DNA of 64,000 nt, from contig CAZVDF010000001.1 of assembly GCA_964626055.1 (NCBI GenBank), positions 62,001 through 126,000 of the forward strand. The letters run 5' to 3'. Source of the stretch: JAFGSG01 sp964626055. Lineage in GTDB: Bacteria > Spirochaetota > UBA4802 > JAFGDQ01. How positions within the stretch are numbered: the stretch's first letter is position 1; every line of letters begins with the position of its first letter. Below the pieces are notes generated by a model that had not been told where the DNA came from, searched no databases, and was given only the letters and a program-made list of their open reading frames with translations. Made by a program: the position numbers and the translations under genes. This document shows positions 36,544-44,866 of this stretch, piece by piece.

Positions 36544-37173
36544 TTATCTCTGCGTAACAGCCAGTTTAATTGCCAGCGCTGCAAAAATGCTCCCTGCCAG
36601 AATATTAAGAATTCTTTCTGTTTTTTTAGACCTCTTCAGCCACTGGCCTATCAATCCCGCGAGCTGGCTTATTACCAATCCGAATACAATAAAAGTCACA
36701 ATAATGAACAAAAATCCAAGAAGCAAAAGCTGGACCGTGATAGATCCTCTTGAAGGACTAGCGAATTGCGGCAGAAAAGCCATGAAAAAAATTGAAACTT
36801 TTGGATTGGTGACATTCATTATTATTCCTCTCCTGTAAAGCTGCCATGAAGATAGTGTGTTTTTATCGTTGAAGGATATTTCGCTTGATGAAGCTTTGAA
36901 AGCCTTCCATGACAGATAAAGCAGATATCCGGCGCCGGCGTACTTTAAAACATCAAATGCCAGCTGCGAAGTCTGGAAGATCGCCGCAACTCCGAATGTC
37001 ACAATGCTCGTGTGTACGATGAGTCCTGTGCAGAGGCCGAGTGTGATCTTAAGCCCCGCGGACCGTCCGCTTATAACGGACTGTGTCAGTACAAAAATGT
37101 TATCCGGTCCGGGCGCGAAGGCAAGAACTACAGAAGCTGTAATGAAAGTCAGCAGTGTATTGAAATCGAACAT
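36544..37173 (-). CDS. LysE/RhtB-family amino-acid exporter
   Basis: A 209-residue membrane protein with about six hydrophobic segments and the LysE family landmark FAPGPDNIFVLTQSVISGRSAG (from about residue 19), and MNVTNPKVSIFFMAFLPQF in the middle. Start is set by AAAGGA before the ATG. The family exports basic or hydroxylated amino acids; the substrate is unknown. Confidence 0.9.
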   Translation of the reverse strand: MFDFNTLLTFITASVVLAFAPGPDNIFVLTQSVISGRSAGLKITLGLCTGLIVHTSIVTFGVAAIFQTSQLAFDVLKYAGAGYLLYLSWKAFKASSSEISFNDKNTLSSWQLYRRGIIMNVTNPKVSIFFMAFLPQFASPSRGSITVQLLLLGFLFIIVTFIVFGLVISQLAGLIGQWLKRSKKTERILNILAGSIFAALAIKLAVTQR

Positions 37174-37255
37174 ATGAAAATTCCTTTAAAGAAAAATTAC
37201 ATAAATATTTTTCTTTAAAGGATTCCTGTCAATTCTAAATAAATACGACTCTCTA

Positions 37256-38110
37256 TTAATAATTATACCATCCTGCACCTGTTTTGCGGCCTAAACGGCC
37301 GGCTCTGATGAGAGTCTTAAGCAAAGTCGGTGCCGTCCACTTGTTCTCCTTTGGAAGCTCATTGTATAGATAATCAGTTGTATGTTTGGCAATATCTATG
37401 CCTGTTAAATCCATTAGCTCGAAAGGTCCCATAGGATAGTTAAGGCCGAGCTTAACTGCTTTATCTATGTCTTCGCGGGTTGCTATTCCTTCATTGAGCA
37501 TGTTTATTGCTTCAAGAAAATGCGGCATCATTATTCTATTCACAATGAAGCCGGGCGTATCTTTTTTAACTTCAACTGTTTCCTTTCCCATTTTCACTGC
37601 TAATTCGGAAGTGATCCTGTAAGTATCATCGCTCGTAAGATATCCGCGTACGATCTCGACAAGTCTCATTATGGGAACAGGATTAAAAAAATGCATGCCT
37701 ATTATTTTGTCCGGCTTAACAGTGGACATTGCAATCTCCGTGATTGACATTGAGCTCGTATTTGTCGATATAACTACTTCAGGCCTGCAAATATCCGCTA
37801 ATTCCTTGAATACGGTTTTTTTCAAATTGATATCTTCGGGTATTGCTTCAATAATAAAATCAGCGTCTTTTAAATCTTCAATTAAGGTAGTACCCTTAAT
37901 TAATGATAAAATTTCATTTTTACGATCTTCAGTAATCTTATTTTTCTCAACACTCTTTGTTAAAAAAGCGGATATACGCTTTATTCCGGCTTCGATAAAC
38001 CGGATTTCCACATCGCGTAAAATTACTCTCATCCCGGCTTGAGCGGATACCTGCGCTATACCGCTTCCCATGGCACCTGAACCCATAACTCCTATTGTTT
38101 TTATTTCCAT
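37256..38110 (-). CDS. 3-hydroxybutyryl-CoA dehydrogenase
   Basis: A 284-residue short 3-hydroxyacyl-CoA dehydrogenase. The NAD site is IGVMGSGAMGSGIAQVSAQAG; the family motif FFNPVPIMRLVEIVRG (near residue 141) includes the catalytic His in MHFFNPVP, and NRIMMPHFLEAINM and LGLNYPMGPFELMD follow. It oxidises 3-hydroxybutyryl-CoA with NAD, or runs backwards in butyrate synthesis. An AGGAGCGAG precedes the ATG. It can be the step after crotonyl-CoA from abfD, with a crotonase that is not in the window. Confidence 0.93.
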   Translation of the reverse strand: MEIKTIGVMGSGAMGSGIAQVSAQAGMRVILRDVEIRFIEAGIKRISAFLTKSVEKNKITEDRKNEILSLIKGTTLIEDLKDADFIIEAIPEDINLKKTVFKELADICRPEVVISTNTSSMSITEIAMSTVKPDKIIGMHFFNPVPIMRLVEIVRGYLTSDDTYRITSELAVKMGKETVEVKKDTPGFIVNRIMMPHFLEAINMLNEGIATREDIDKAVKLGLNYPMGPFELMDLTGIDIAKHTTDYLYNELPKENKWTAPTLLKTLIRAGRLGRKTGAGWYNY

Positions 38111-38235
38111 AAGTCACTCGCTCCTGAGAAATTATAATATTCTTATTATTTAATTTAAGAGTATGCCCTTGAAACTACAATAGTAATCGTATATTGTTAA
38201 TGAACTTCAGGACATAATTAATATATGTCTATATA

Positions 38236-38270
38236 TTTAATTAATGCAAATATTATTTGCAATTAAATTA
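38236..38270. promoter_or_regulatory. Palindrome upstream of the 3-hydroxybutyryl-CoA dehydrogenase gene
   Basis: TGCAAAT-ATT-ATTTGCA is embedded in TTTAATTAA and AATTAAATTA. The flanks resemble the palindrome at the GntR promoter (29960-29989). This and the family D repeat are the main content of the 315-bp gap 38111-38424. Confidence 0.4.
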
Positions 38271-38282
38271 TGGAGTATTATG

Positions 38283-38362
38283 TTTCAAGGCGTTATCGAT
38301 TTGCTCCGCAAATAGATAGGCTTACATCCTCGACGCAAGCGTCAAGGTATTACGCCTTGAAA
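38283..38362. repeat. Repeat family D, three-stem element
   Basis: Outer arms TTTCAAGGCGT (38283) and ACGCCTTGAAA (38352) close two inner hairpins, ATTTGC-TCC-GCAAAT and GACGCAAGCGTC. A related, less regular copy is at 30219-30275, where TTTCAAGGCGTA and AAATCGATAACGC recur. It is followed at 38369 by GTAATCAATAGCAAT, which also occurs inverted in the element at 62208. Confidence 0.7.
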
Positions 38363-38424
38363 TAAAAAGTAATCAATAGCAATTCTGAATTAATCTCTAT
38401 TGAAATATTAAATAATCAAATATA

Positions 38425-38784
38425 ATGTCTAAAAATAAATCTGCCGGTTTTTACTGGATTTACATTCTTAAGTGCAAAAACAATAATTATTATACAGGTT
38501 ATACCATCGATATTGAAAAAAGATATTTGCTGCATCTCCAGGGCAAGGGCGCAAAATATACCCGGATGTTCAAGCCTGTTAGGATAGCGCAATGCTGGAA
38601 GCTTTTTGATACAAAAGGCCGGGCCATGAAAATCGAAGCGTTCATTAAACAAAAACCGAAATCATTTAAAGAAAATATTATTAATAATCCGCGAATTCTC
38701 AGGCATGCCTTATTTAACAAGTTTGACTGTAATTTTAAAATAAAGAAAGCCGGTTACAGGGCATTGAAAATTCAATCTCCATGA
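38425..38784 (+). CDS. GIY-YIG nuclease-superfamily protein
   Basis: A 119-residue protein with the GIY-YIG layout in WIYILKCKNNNYYTGYT and the family GKGAKYTRMFKPVRI region, as in UPF0213 proteins. These are small predicted endonucleases of unclear role. Its C-terminus is longer than usual by about 25 basic residues. Its stop overlaps the ATG of the next gene (ATGA). Confidence 0.85.
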   Translation: MSKNKSAGFYWIYILKCKNNNYYTGYTIDIEKRYLLHLQGKGAKYTRMFKPVRIAQCWKLFDTKGRAMKIEAFIKQKPKSFKENIINNPRILRHALFNKFDCNFKIKKAGYRALKIQSP

Positions 38785-39524
38785 TCGTAAAGGAAATTCA
38801 TTCAAAGACCATACTTTCCGCATCCAAGATATATGATTATGTAATAAATCCATATGTGGGATGCCAGCATGCGTGCAGTTATTGCTATGCCCGCTTTATG
38901 AAAAAATTCACAAAGCATAGCGAACAATGGGGGCAGTTTGTCGATGTTAAAATCAATGCCCCGGATTTACTGAAATCGGAGATAAATAAAAAAAAGCGCG
39001 GAAGCATATGGATAAGCGGGGTATGCGATCCCTATCAGCCTCTCGAAACAAAGTATATGCTTACGCGCAAATGCCTAGAAATTCTGAAGCGATACGACTG
39101 GCCTGTAATTATCCAGACGCGTTCGCCTCTTGTAACAAGAGATACGGATATTATTAAAGAAATGAAAAATATTGAAGTCGGATTTTCCGTAACAACAGCC
39201 GACGATAACATAAGAAATTTATTTGAATCCCATGCCCCGCCGATAGGAAAGCGGCTGAACGCGCTTGATGAACTGCATAAATCCGGGATTAAAACCTATG
39301 CTATGATCGCACCGATCCTCCCGGGCGCGGAGTTTCTGGTAAAAGAATTGGCAGATAAAGTTGACTACATACTTGTTGACAGAATGAATTATAACTATGC
39401 AGACTGGATCTATAAAAAATTAAAACTACAAAATTATATTTCTGACGAATACTTTCTAAGAATTGGCAATGAAATTGCAACAAGATGCAAAGAACATGAT
39501 ATAGATTGCCGCCTGGTATTTTAA
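38781..39524 (+). CDS. Radical SAM protein, SPL-like family
   Basis: A 247-residue protein with the radical SAM cluster motif in VGCQHACSYCYARFM (CxxxCxxC, near residue 28) and the segments ISGVCDPYQPLE and IQTRSPLVTRD. These mark the SPL-like radical SAM family whose best-known member is spore photoproduct lyase, though many members are uncharacterised. It starts at the ATG overlapping the GIY-YIG stop. The role is unknown; perhaps DNA repair, as the neighbour is a small nuclease. Confidence 0.85.
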   Translation: MIVKEIHSKTILSASKIYDYVINPYVGCQHACSYCYARFMKKFTKHSEQWGQFVDVKINAPDLLKSEINKKKRGSIWISGVCDPYQPLETKYMLTRKCLEILKRYDWPVIIQTRSPLVTRDTDIIKEMKNIEVGFSVTTADDNIRNLFESHAPPIGKRLNALDELHKSGIKTYAMIAPILPGAEFLVKELADKVDYILVDRMNYNYADWIYKKLKLQNYISDEYFLRIGNEIATRCKEHDIDCRLVF

Positions 39525-39659
39525 AAAATTAAAATTATAATTGAATATTTTTAAATTTTTTCTAAAATAAAAGAAGAAATATACGGAAGTTATCTAGCAA
39601 ATATTTATCTATATGAGTAATTAATTATAATTTTATTTCTCCCGGCATAAGGCATACCT

Positions 39660-40055
39660 ATGACACAAACAATAAAAAATCAACCTTCATATATAAGCCC
39701 TGAAAAAGCTCAATATAATCTCAGCATACCGTTATATTTAATATTGACACTTATAACATGCGGATTATTTAACCTGTACTGGAATTACAAGCAGATGGAA
39801 GCATGCAACCATTTACTGAAGCGGGATGATTTTGTTTTTATTAACTGGCTACTTTTTTCCATTATTACATGCGGAATATATCATATTTATTATCAATACA
39901 AAATGGGCTGTGCCATAGTAGAGATCCAAAAAAACACAAATAAAACTGCAACCGAATCGCTGCCTGTAATCAGCTGCATTGTTACGGTTTTAGGATTATC
40001 TATTGTTGTTGATTGCATTCACCAGCATGAGATCAATAAAATCGTAACTCAGTAA
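39660..40055 (+). CDS. Small membrane protein, DUF4234-like
   Basis: A 131-residue protein with three hydrophobic segments and the repeated pattern LITCGLFNLYWNYKQ and IITCGIYHIYYQYK, typical of DUF4234. Function unknown. It is 5 bp upstream of the DUF2752 gene and probably cotranscribed with it. Confidence 0.75.
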   Translation: MTQTIKNQPSYISPEKAQYNLSIPLYLILTLITCGLFNLYWNYKQMEACNHLLKRDDFVFINWLLFSIITCGIYHIYYQYKMGCAIVEIQKNTNKTATESLPVISCIVTVLGLSIVVDCIHQHEINKIVTQ

Positions 40056-40060
40056 TTGAT

Positions 40061-40513
40061 ATGGAATTTTTCAGGAAATTAATCTTAAACTTACAGAAAA
40101 TACAGCCGGATAAATTATTGTATTTTTCTGTCTGTATAATTCTCTGTCTGGTTATCACTTCCGGAATTTCATTCTTCGTTTGGAAAATAAATCTGCAAAA
40201 TTACATTGCGGGTATTCCTTTATGCCCGTTCCATGCAATTACCGGCAAACCATGCCCAGGATGCGGGATGTCGCAGGCATTTCTTCTATTAGGACAGTTA
40301 AAAATTATTGAAGCATTAAACATGAATATATTTTCCATTCCACTTCTGGCTTTAATGATAATCTATATTGTCTTTGGGCGTATTCCGTTATGGCTGCAAA
40401 ATAAATTGATGGCATATATTTCTCTTATTGCTGTTTTAGCGTTCTGGATACTGCGATTATTATCAGATAACAACATATTTTATGCATCTCTTTTAATCGC
40501 TCTAAACGGTTAA
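40061..40513 (+). CDS. Small membrane protein, DUF2752 family
   Basis: A 150-residue protein with three or four membrane segments and the signature CPFHAITGKPCPGCGMSQAF (from about residue 60), whose cysteines define DUF2752. Function unknown. It commonly sits beside DUF4234 or TM2-type genes, as here. Confidence 0.85.
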   Translation: MEFFRKLILNLQKIQPDKLLYFSVCIILCLVITSGISFFVWKINLQNYIAGIPLCPFHAITGKPCPGCGMSQAFLLLGQLKIIEALNMNIFSIPLLALMIIYIVFGRIPLWLQNKLMAYISLIAVLAFWILRLLSDNNIFYASLLIALNG

Positions 40514-40599
40514 CTTGCTGATTGCATCAAAGGAATGCATATCCGAACAGGCTTCCAATTCGGAATTTTAGCTAAACAATTATTCGAATGAGAGCAAAC

Positions 40600-41397
40600 A
40601 TGAATCAACAAAAAATCGTTATCCAACCATCTGATTCCTCCTTCCCGGTTCAATTCATTAATGGTTTTCTTGCTTATTTTAACGCTTTTAAGATAATAAA
40701 CGCACACAGAAGACTGTGGATCTATTTTATAATTCCATTTGCAATCAACCTGATTTTACTTTCAGCAATATTTTATTTATCATACTTTTTAATTTACCCC
40801 TATGTATTAAATCTGATTCCAGCCGGTGATGCGTGGTATCTTTCTGCAATCCGGTGGATTATCGGGCCCCTTCTGGCATTGTCGTTTGCTATAATCTTTG
40901 TTTTTCTTTATTCCATTACAGGCAGTATTATTACAGCTCCTGTGAACGACCCGCTTTCTGCAAAAGTAGAAGAGCTATTAAACGGCAGAACATTTCTCGA
41001 AAAATTTACCTTTTCCGCGGTCATTAAAGATATTATCCGCATCCTTAAAAACACAATTATACTTTTATTATTAATAATAATATTCAACATTCTGATCATG
41101 CTGTTAAATATTATTCCTGTATTCGGCAATGCCCTGTATTCCATTCTCAGTTTTCTGTCTGCTCTTTTCTTTTTCGGATTCAGTTTTTTTGATTTCCCCC
41201 TCGAAAGAAGAAAATTTGTATTTAAACAAAAACTTCAAATTATATGGAAATTTAAATTTTTCAGCATTGGCCTGGGGCTCGGGTTCTTTATTCTTTGTTT
41301 TATTCCGGTACTCGGTTTTCTCGTACTAAATTTGGCCACAATAGGCGCTACAGATATCTTTGTAAAATATATTGATCCAAAGCTGAAATTTGAATAA
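40600..41397 (+). CDS. EI24/CysZ-like membrane protein
   Basis: About 265 residues; an in-frame ATG at 40588 is also possible. Four to five long hydrophobic stretches and the start QFINGFLAYFNAFKIINAHRRLW resemble the EI24 superfamily, which includes the sulfate permease CysZ. NDPLSAKVEELLNG is the family's cytosolic loop. Substrate unknown. It follows the DUF2752 gene in the same direction after 86 bp. Confidence 0.75.
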   Translation: MNQQKIVIQPSDSSFPVQFINGFLAYFNAFKIINAHRRLWIYFIIPFAINLILLSAIFYLSYFLIYPYVLNLIPAGDAWYLSAIRWIIGPLLALSFAIIFVFLYSITGSIITAPVNDPLSAKVEELLNGRTFLEKFTFSAVIKDIIRILKNTIILLLLIIIFNILIMLLNIIPVFGNALYSILSFLSALFFFGFSFFDFPLERRKFVFKQKLQIIWKFKFFSIGLGLGFFILCFIPVLGFLVLNLATIGATDIFVKYIDPKLKFE

Positions 41398-41532
41398 ATT
41401 GCCTTAAATATTTTCAAAAGAGGACGATAATCAACCTTTTTTTAAAAATTAATTGAACTTATAATCATCATTTGGATATATTAAATACCAGCCGTAATTT
41501 CAATTTGCGAAAACAGAAAAACAAATAAATAA

Positions 41533-42819
41533 ATGTCAAAACGCCGTGTGATAATAATTGGAGCGGGCGCTTCGGGGCTTATGGCGGCAGGACAGGCTGC
41601 CGAAGCAGGCGCAGAAACTATCCTTATTGAAAAGATGAAGAAGCCGGCAAGGAAGCTCTGCATTACAGGCAAAGGAAGATGCAATATTACTAACATCGCT
41701 TCGATAAGCGACTTTATCCCGCATTTCGGCTCTAACGGGAAATTCCTCCGCCAGGCATTTTCAAGATTCTTTAACGACGATCTTATTGATTTCTTCAGAA
41801 AGCTGGGACTTGAAACAGTGACAGAAAGAGGCGGCCGTGTATTCCCTGCAACCGGCGAAGCTGAAGATGTCGTCAACGTAATGTTAAACTGGGCAAAGAA
41901 ATCGGGCGTAAAAATAATCACGAACTCTCGGGCAAAAGCTATCGTTTTAAAGAACGGACATGTATCCGGCGTGCAAATTCAAAACGGAAAATATGATGAT
42001 TTACCCGGAGATAATAAATCCGTTTTGCCTGCCGATGCCGCCATCATAGCATGCGGGGGAGCTTCGTACCCCGGCACCGGATCAACAGGCGACGGGTACA
42101 GCCTGGCAGGATCTGCAGGTCACACAATTGTCTGGACGCGGCCTGCGCTGGTGCCGCTTATCACGGCCGGAACTACCGCTGCGCGTCTTGAGGGGCTGAG
42201 CCTGCGGAATGTAAAAGCTTCAGTATGGATAAACGCCAAAAAAACGTCAGAAGAATTCGGCGACATGCTTTTTACCGCAGACGGAATGTCCGGGCCAATA
42301 ATACTCACAATGAGCAAATTATGCGTGGATGCATTACATGTAAAGAAAAAGGTAGGCATCTCAATCGATCTCAAACCTGCTCTTGAGCACAAAGTCCTGG
42401 ATGAAAGACTGATGCGCGACATAAAGGCATCACCAAATAAAACACTTAATAATCTTCTGAAAGGACTTCTGCCAGAAAGACTTATAGGAATATGCCTCGA
42501 AAATACTGAAATAAACGGCGAAAAAAAAAGCAATCAGATTACTGCAGACGAACGTAAACGGCTGCGCGTATGGCTTAAGGATTTCCGGCTTGAAGTCACG
42601 GGGCACAGGCCAATTGCCGAAGCAATAATCACGGCAGGAGGGATCGACATAAAGGAAATTAACCCGCGCACTCTCGAGTCGCGTATCGTGAATGGACTTT
42701 TCTTTGCTGGAGAAGTTCTGGACATAGACGCAGACACAGGCGGATACAATCTGCAGGCTGCTTTTTCAACAGGCTGGCTTGCGGGAAGATCGGCAGCAAA
42801 AGACGAAAAATCAGTATGA
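41533..42819 (+). CDS. HI0933/BaiN-like FAD-dependent oxidoreductase
   Basis: A 428-residue flavoprotein of the HI0933 family. The N-terminal VIIIGAGASGLMAAGQAAEAG binds FAD, followed by GKGRCNITN and the C-terminal GGIDIKEINPRTLES and DIDADTGGYNLQAAFSTG segments. The family includes proteins assigned to bile-acid or flavin reduction, but most are uncharacterised. No operon partner is evident. Confidence 0.88.
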   Translation: MSKRRVIIIGAGASGLMAAGQAAEAGAETILIEKMKKPARKLCITGKGRCNITNIASISDFIPHFGSNGKFLRQAFSRFFNDDLIDFFRKLGLETVTERGGRVFPATGEAEDVVNVMLNWAKKSGVKIITNSRAKAIVLKNGHVSGVQIQNGKYDDLPGDNKSVLPADAAIIACGGASYPGTGSTGDGYSLAGSAGHTIVWTRPALVPLITAGTTAARLEGLSLRNVKASVWINAKKTSEEFGDMLFTADGMSGPIILTMSKLCVDALHVKKKVGISIDLKPALEHKVLDERLMRDIKASPNKTLNNLLKGLLPERLIGICLENTEINGEKKSNQITADERKRLRVWLKDFRLEVTGHRPIAEAIITAGGIDIKEINPRTLESRIVNGLFFAGEVLDIDADTGGYNLQAAFSTGWLAGRSAAKDEKSV

Positions 42820-42960
42820 TATTATAAAAAGTAGATTCAAATAGCAGATGAAAATGATCAGAAGTAATTTCAATAATAGCTATTGCTGAACAAATTTGAA
42901 CATGACTTATATAGTTTAGTATTTTTGAAATGGCTTCAACTTTATAAGGTAAGACAGATA

Positions 42961-44610
42961 ATGATTGATACAGGTTTTCTTCCGATCAGCCGCAAAGAAA
43001 TGCAGAGCCGCGGATGGGATAATGTCGACATCGTTCTGGTCACAGGCGATGCATACATCGATCATCCGGCGTTCGGGAGCGCTGTCATTGCCAGAGTGCT
43101 CGAAAGCAGGGGATACCTCGTCGGCATTATTGCAATGCCGGACCGGCATGATCCGTCATCCATCGATGTATTCGGGAAACCGAAGTTATTCTTTGCGGTA
43201 ACATCGGGAGCGATCGATTCGATGCTTGCCCGTTACACTGCTTTCAAACGCATCAGGAACGATGATCCGTATGCTCCGGGCGGTAAAATCCACAAACCCG
43301 AAAGAGCTGTGATAGTCTACTGCAATCTTATAAAAAAGCTCTATAAGGACGTGCCTGTAATCATCGGCGGAATCGAAGCGTCGATGCGGCGGATCGCGCA
43401 TTACGATTTCTGGGATAACAAGATCAGGCGCTCGATCATAGAAGATTCGCGGGCGGATATTCTTGTTTACGGCATGGGAGAATACGCAATCAATGAAATA
43501 GCAGACAGATTATCAGCCGGTAAAGACCTGGGCCGGATTCCGGGCACAGTTATAATGTCCAAGTCAGCACCTGACAATGCGGTTTCTTTGCCTCCCGAGG
43601 ATGAAGCGATTAAAAACAAAAATAGCTTTATCGGACTTTATAAAACGTTTTTCCGGAACCAGCATAAAACTCTTTTTCAGGAAGCGGGAAAAAGATTTCT
43701 GATCCATTATCCGGCTCAAACATTAAGCACACGGGAGCTGGATTCCATATATGAACTACCCTACAAACGCGCGCCGCACTTCTCATATAAAGAGGCAATA
43801 CCTGCGTTCGATATGATAAAAAATTCCATTGTCTGCCACAGAGGCTGTTTTTCGGGCTGTTCCTTCTGCTCTCTTTCGCTGCACCAGGGGAAAAGAATTT
43901 TAAGCAGAAGCAAATTGTCCGTGCTTCGCGAAGTAGGGATACTTGTAAACGAAAAAAAATTCAAAGGGCATATTACGGATATCGGCGGGCCGTCGGCCAA
44001 TATGTACGGATTCGGATGTTCCAAAGGATGGAATTGCAATCGCGAGAGCTGCACGTTCCCGGAACTCTGCAGGAACCTGATATTCGCGACGAAAAAATGG
44101 ATAGATCTTCTGGCAAACGCCGCGCGGATAAAAGGCATTAAAAGCGTAACGGTCGGCTCCGGCATACGTTATGATATATTTATGAATGATCCGGACAAAA
44201 AAACTGCGCTTAACGCATTGATCAAATCTCATATAAGCGGACAGCTTAAGATCGCGCCTGAAAGCACATCGGAACGAGCTTTACGCGCGATGAGAAAAAC
44301 GCCGCTTTACGATCTGAATGAGTTTATCCGTCAGTTCGGGGAATGCAATTCAAGGCTCGGGAAAAAACAGTATTTGCTCCCGTATCTTATGTCTTGCCAT
44401 CCGGGAAGCCTTTACGAAGACATGAAAAACACGAAGAAAAATATTCTATCATCATTCGGCTTTATCCCCAGACAGGTGCAGATGTTCATCCCACTCCCTA
44501 TGACATTATCATCTGTCATTTATTACACTGGCGCGGACCCGCTTACGGGAGAAAAATTTAATGCCGAACATGACATGTCCGGTCGTATTAAACAGCACAG
44601 AATTTTTTAA
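42961..44610 (+). CDS. YgiQ-family radical SAM protein
   Basis: About 549 residues from ATG 42961, with AAGGTAAG upstream; this start gives the family N-terminus FLPISRKEMQSRGWD with VTGDAYIDHPAFG. The radical SAM cluster motif is CHRGCFSGCSFCSL near residue 300; the family motif PPSANMYG-like GGPSANMYGFGC follows. B12-binding-like N-terminus. YgiQ proteins are conserved and of unknown function. It is in line with glgP but separated by a promoter. Confidence 0.9.
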   Translation: MIDTGFLPISRKEMQSRGWDNVDIVLVTGDAYIDHPAFGSAVIARVLESRGYLVGIIAMPDRHDPSSIDVFGKPKLFFAVTSGAIDSMLARYTAFKRIRNDDPYAPGGKIHKPERAVIVYCNLIKKLYKDVPVIIGGIEASMRRIAHYDFWDNKIRRSIIEDSRADILVYGMGEYAINEIADRLSAGKDLGRIPGTVIMSKSAPDNAVSLPPEDEAIKNKNSFIGLYKTFFRNQHKTLFQEAGKRFLIHYPAQTLSTRELDSIYELPYKRAPHFSYKEAIPAFDMIKNSIVCHRGCFSGCSFCSLSLHQGKRILSRSKLSVLREVGILVNEKKFKGHITDIGGPSANMYGFGCSKGWNCNRESCTFPELCRNLIFATKKWIDLLANAARIKGIKSVTVGSGIRYDIFMNDPDKKTALNALIKSHISGQLKIAPESTSERALRAMRKTPLYDLNEFIRQFGECNSRLGKKQYLLPYLMSCHPGSLYEDMKNTKKNILSSFGFIPRQVQMFIPLPMTLSSVIYYTGADPLTGEKFNAEHDMSGRIKQHRIF

Positions 44611-44666
44611 TTAAAAAAATCTTTAACCGATCTTTCCGTGATTTATAACATATATTTCTAATATAC

Positions 44667-44696
44667 TTGACTCCTTTCTAAAAATAAGCTTATAAT
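44667..44696 (+). promoter_or_regulatory. Promoter of glycogen phosphorylase
   Basis: TTGACT at 44667-44672 and a consensus TATAAT at 44691-44696 with an 18-bp spacer. A strong hairpin lies downstream in the leader at 44778-44814 (GATACTCCTCC and its complement), before the ribosome-binding site AAAGGA. Confidence 0.75.
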
Positions 44697-44777
44697 AATA
44701 AGCAATTTATCGTTTATCTCTTCAATAAAACCAACGGACTCGTTATACTAGTTTATTCTGTATTGCAGAAATTACGA

Positions 44778-44814
44778 GATACTCCTCCGCCGCCTGCGAC
44801 GCGGGAGGAGTATC
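44778..44814 (+). terminator. Leader hairpin before glgP
   Basis: A perfect 11-bp stem (GATACTCCTCC / GGAGGAGTATC) with a GC-rich loop lies between the promoter and the glgP start, followed after a few bases by ATTTTTTA. It may act as an attenuator or a stabilising mRNA hairpin. Confidence 0.45.
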
Positions 44815-44866
44815 ATTGAAAATTTTTTACTTTAGCAATTAATTTAATTTCTTTCAAAGGAAATTC

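Noticed and set aside
42883..42960. Earlier start for the YgiQ-family gene (adding 26 codons)
   Set aside because: The added residues have no family counterpart, while the ATG at 42961 has AAGGTAAG upstream and gives the typical N-terminus.
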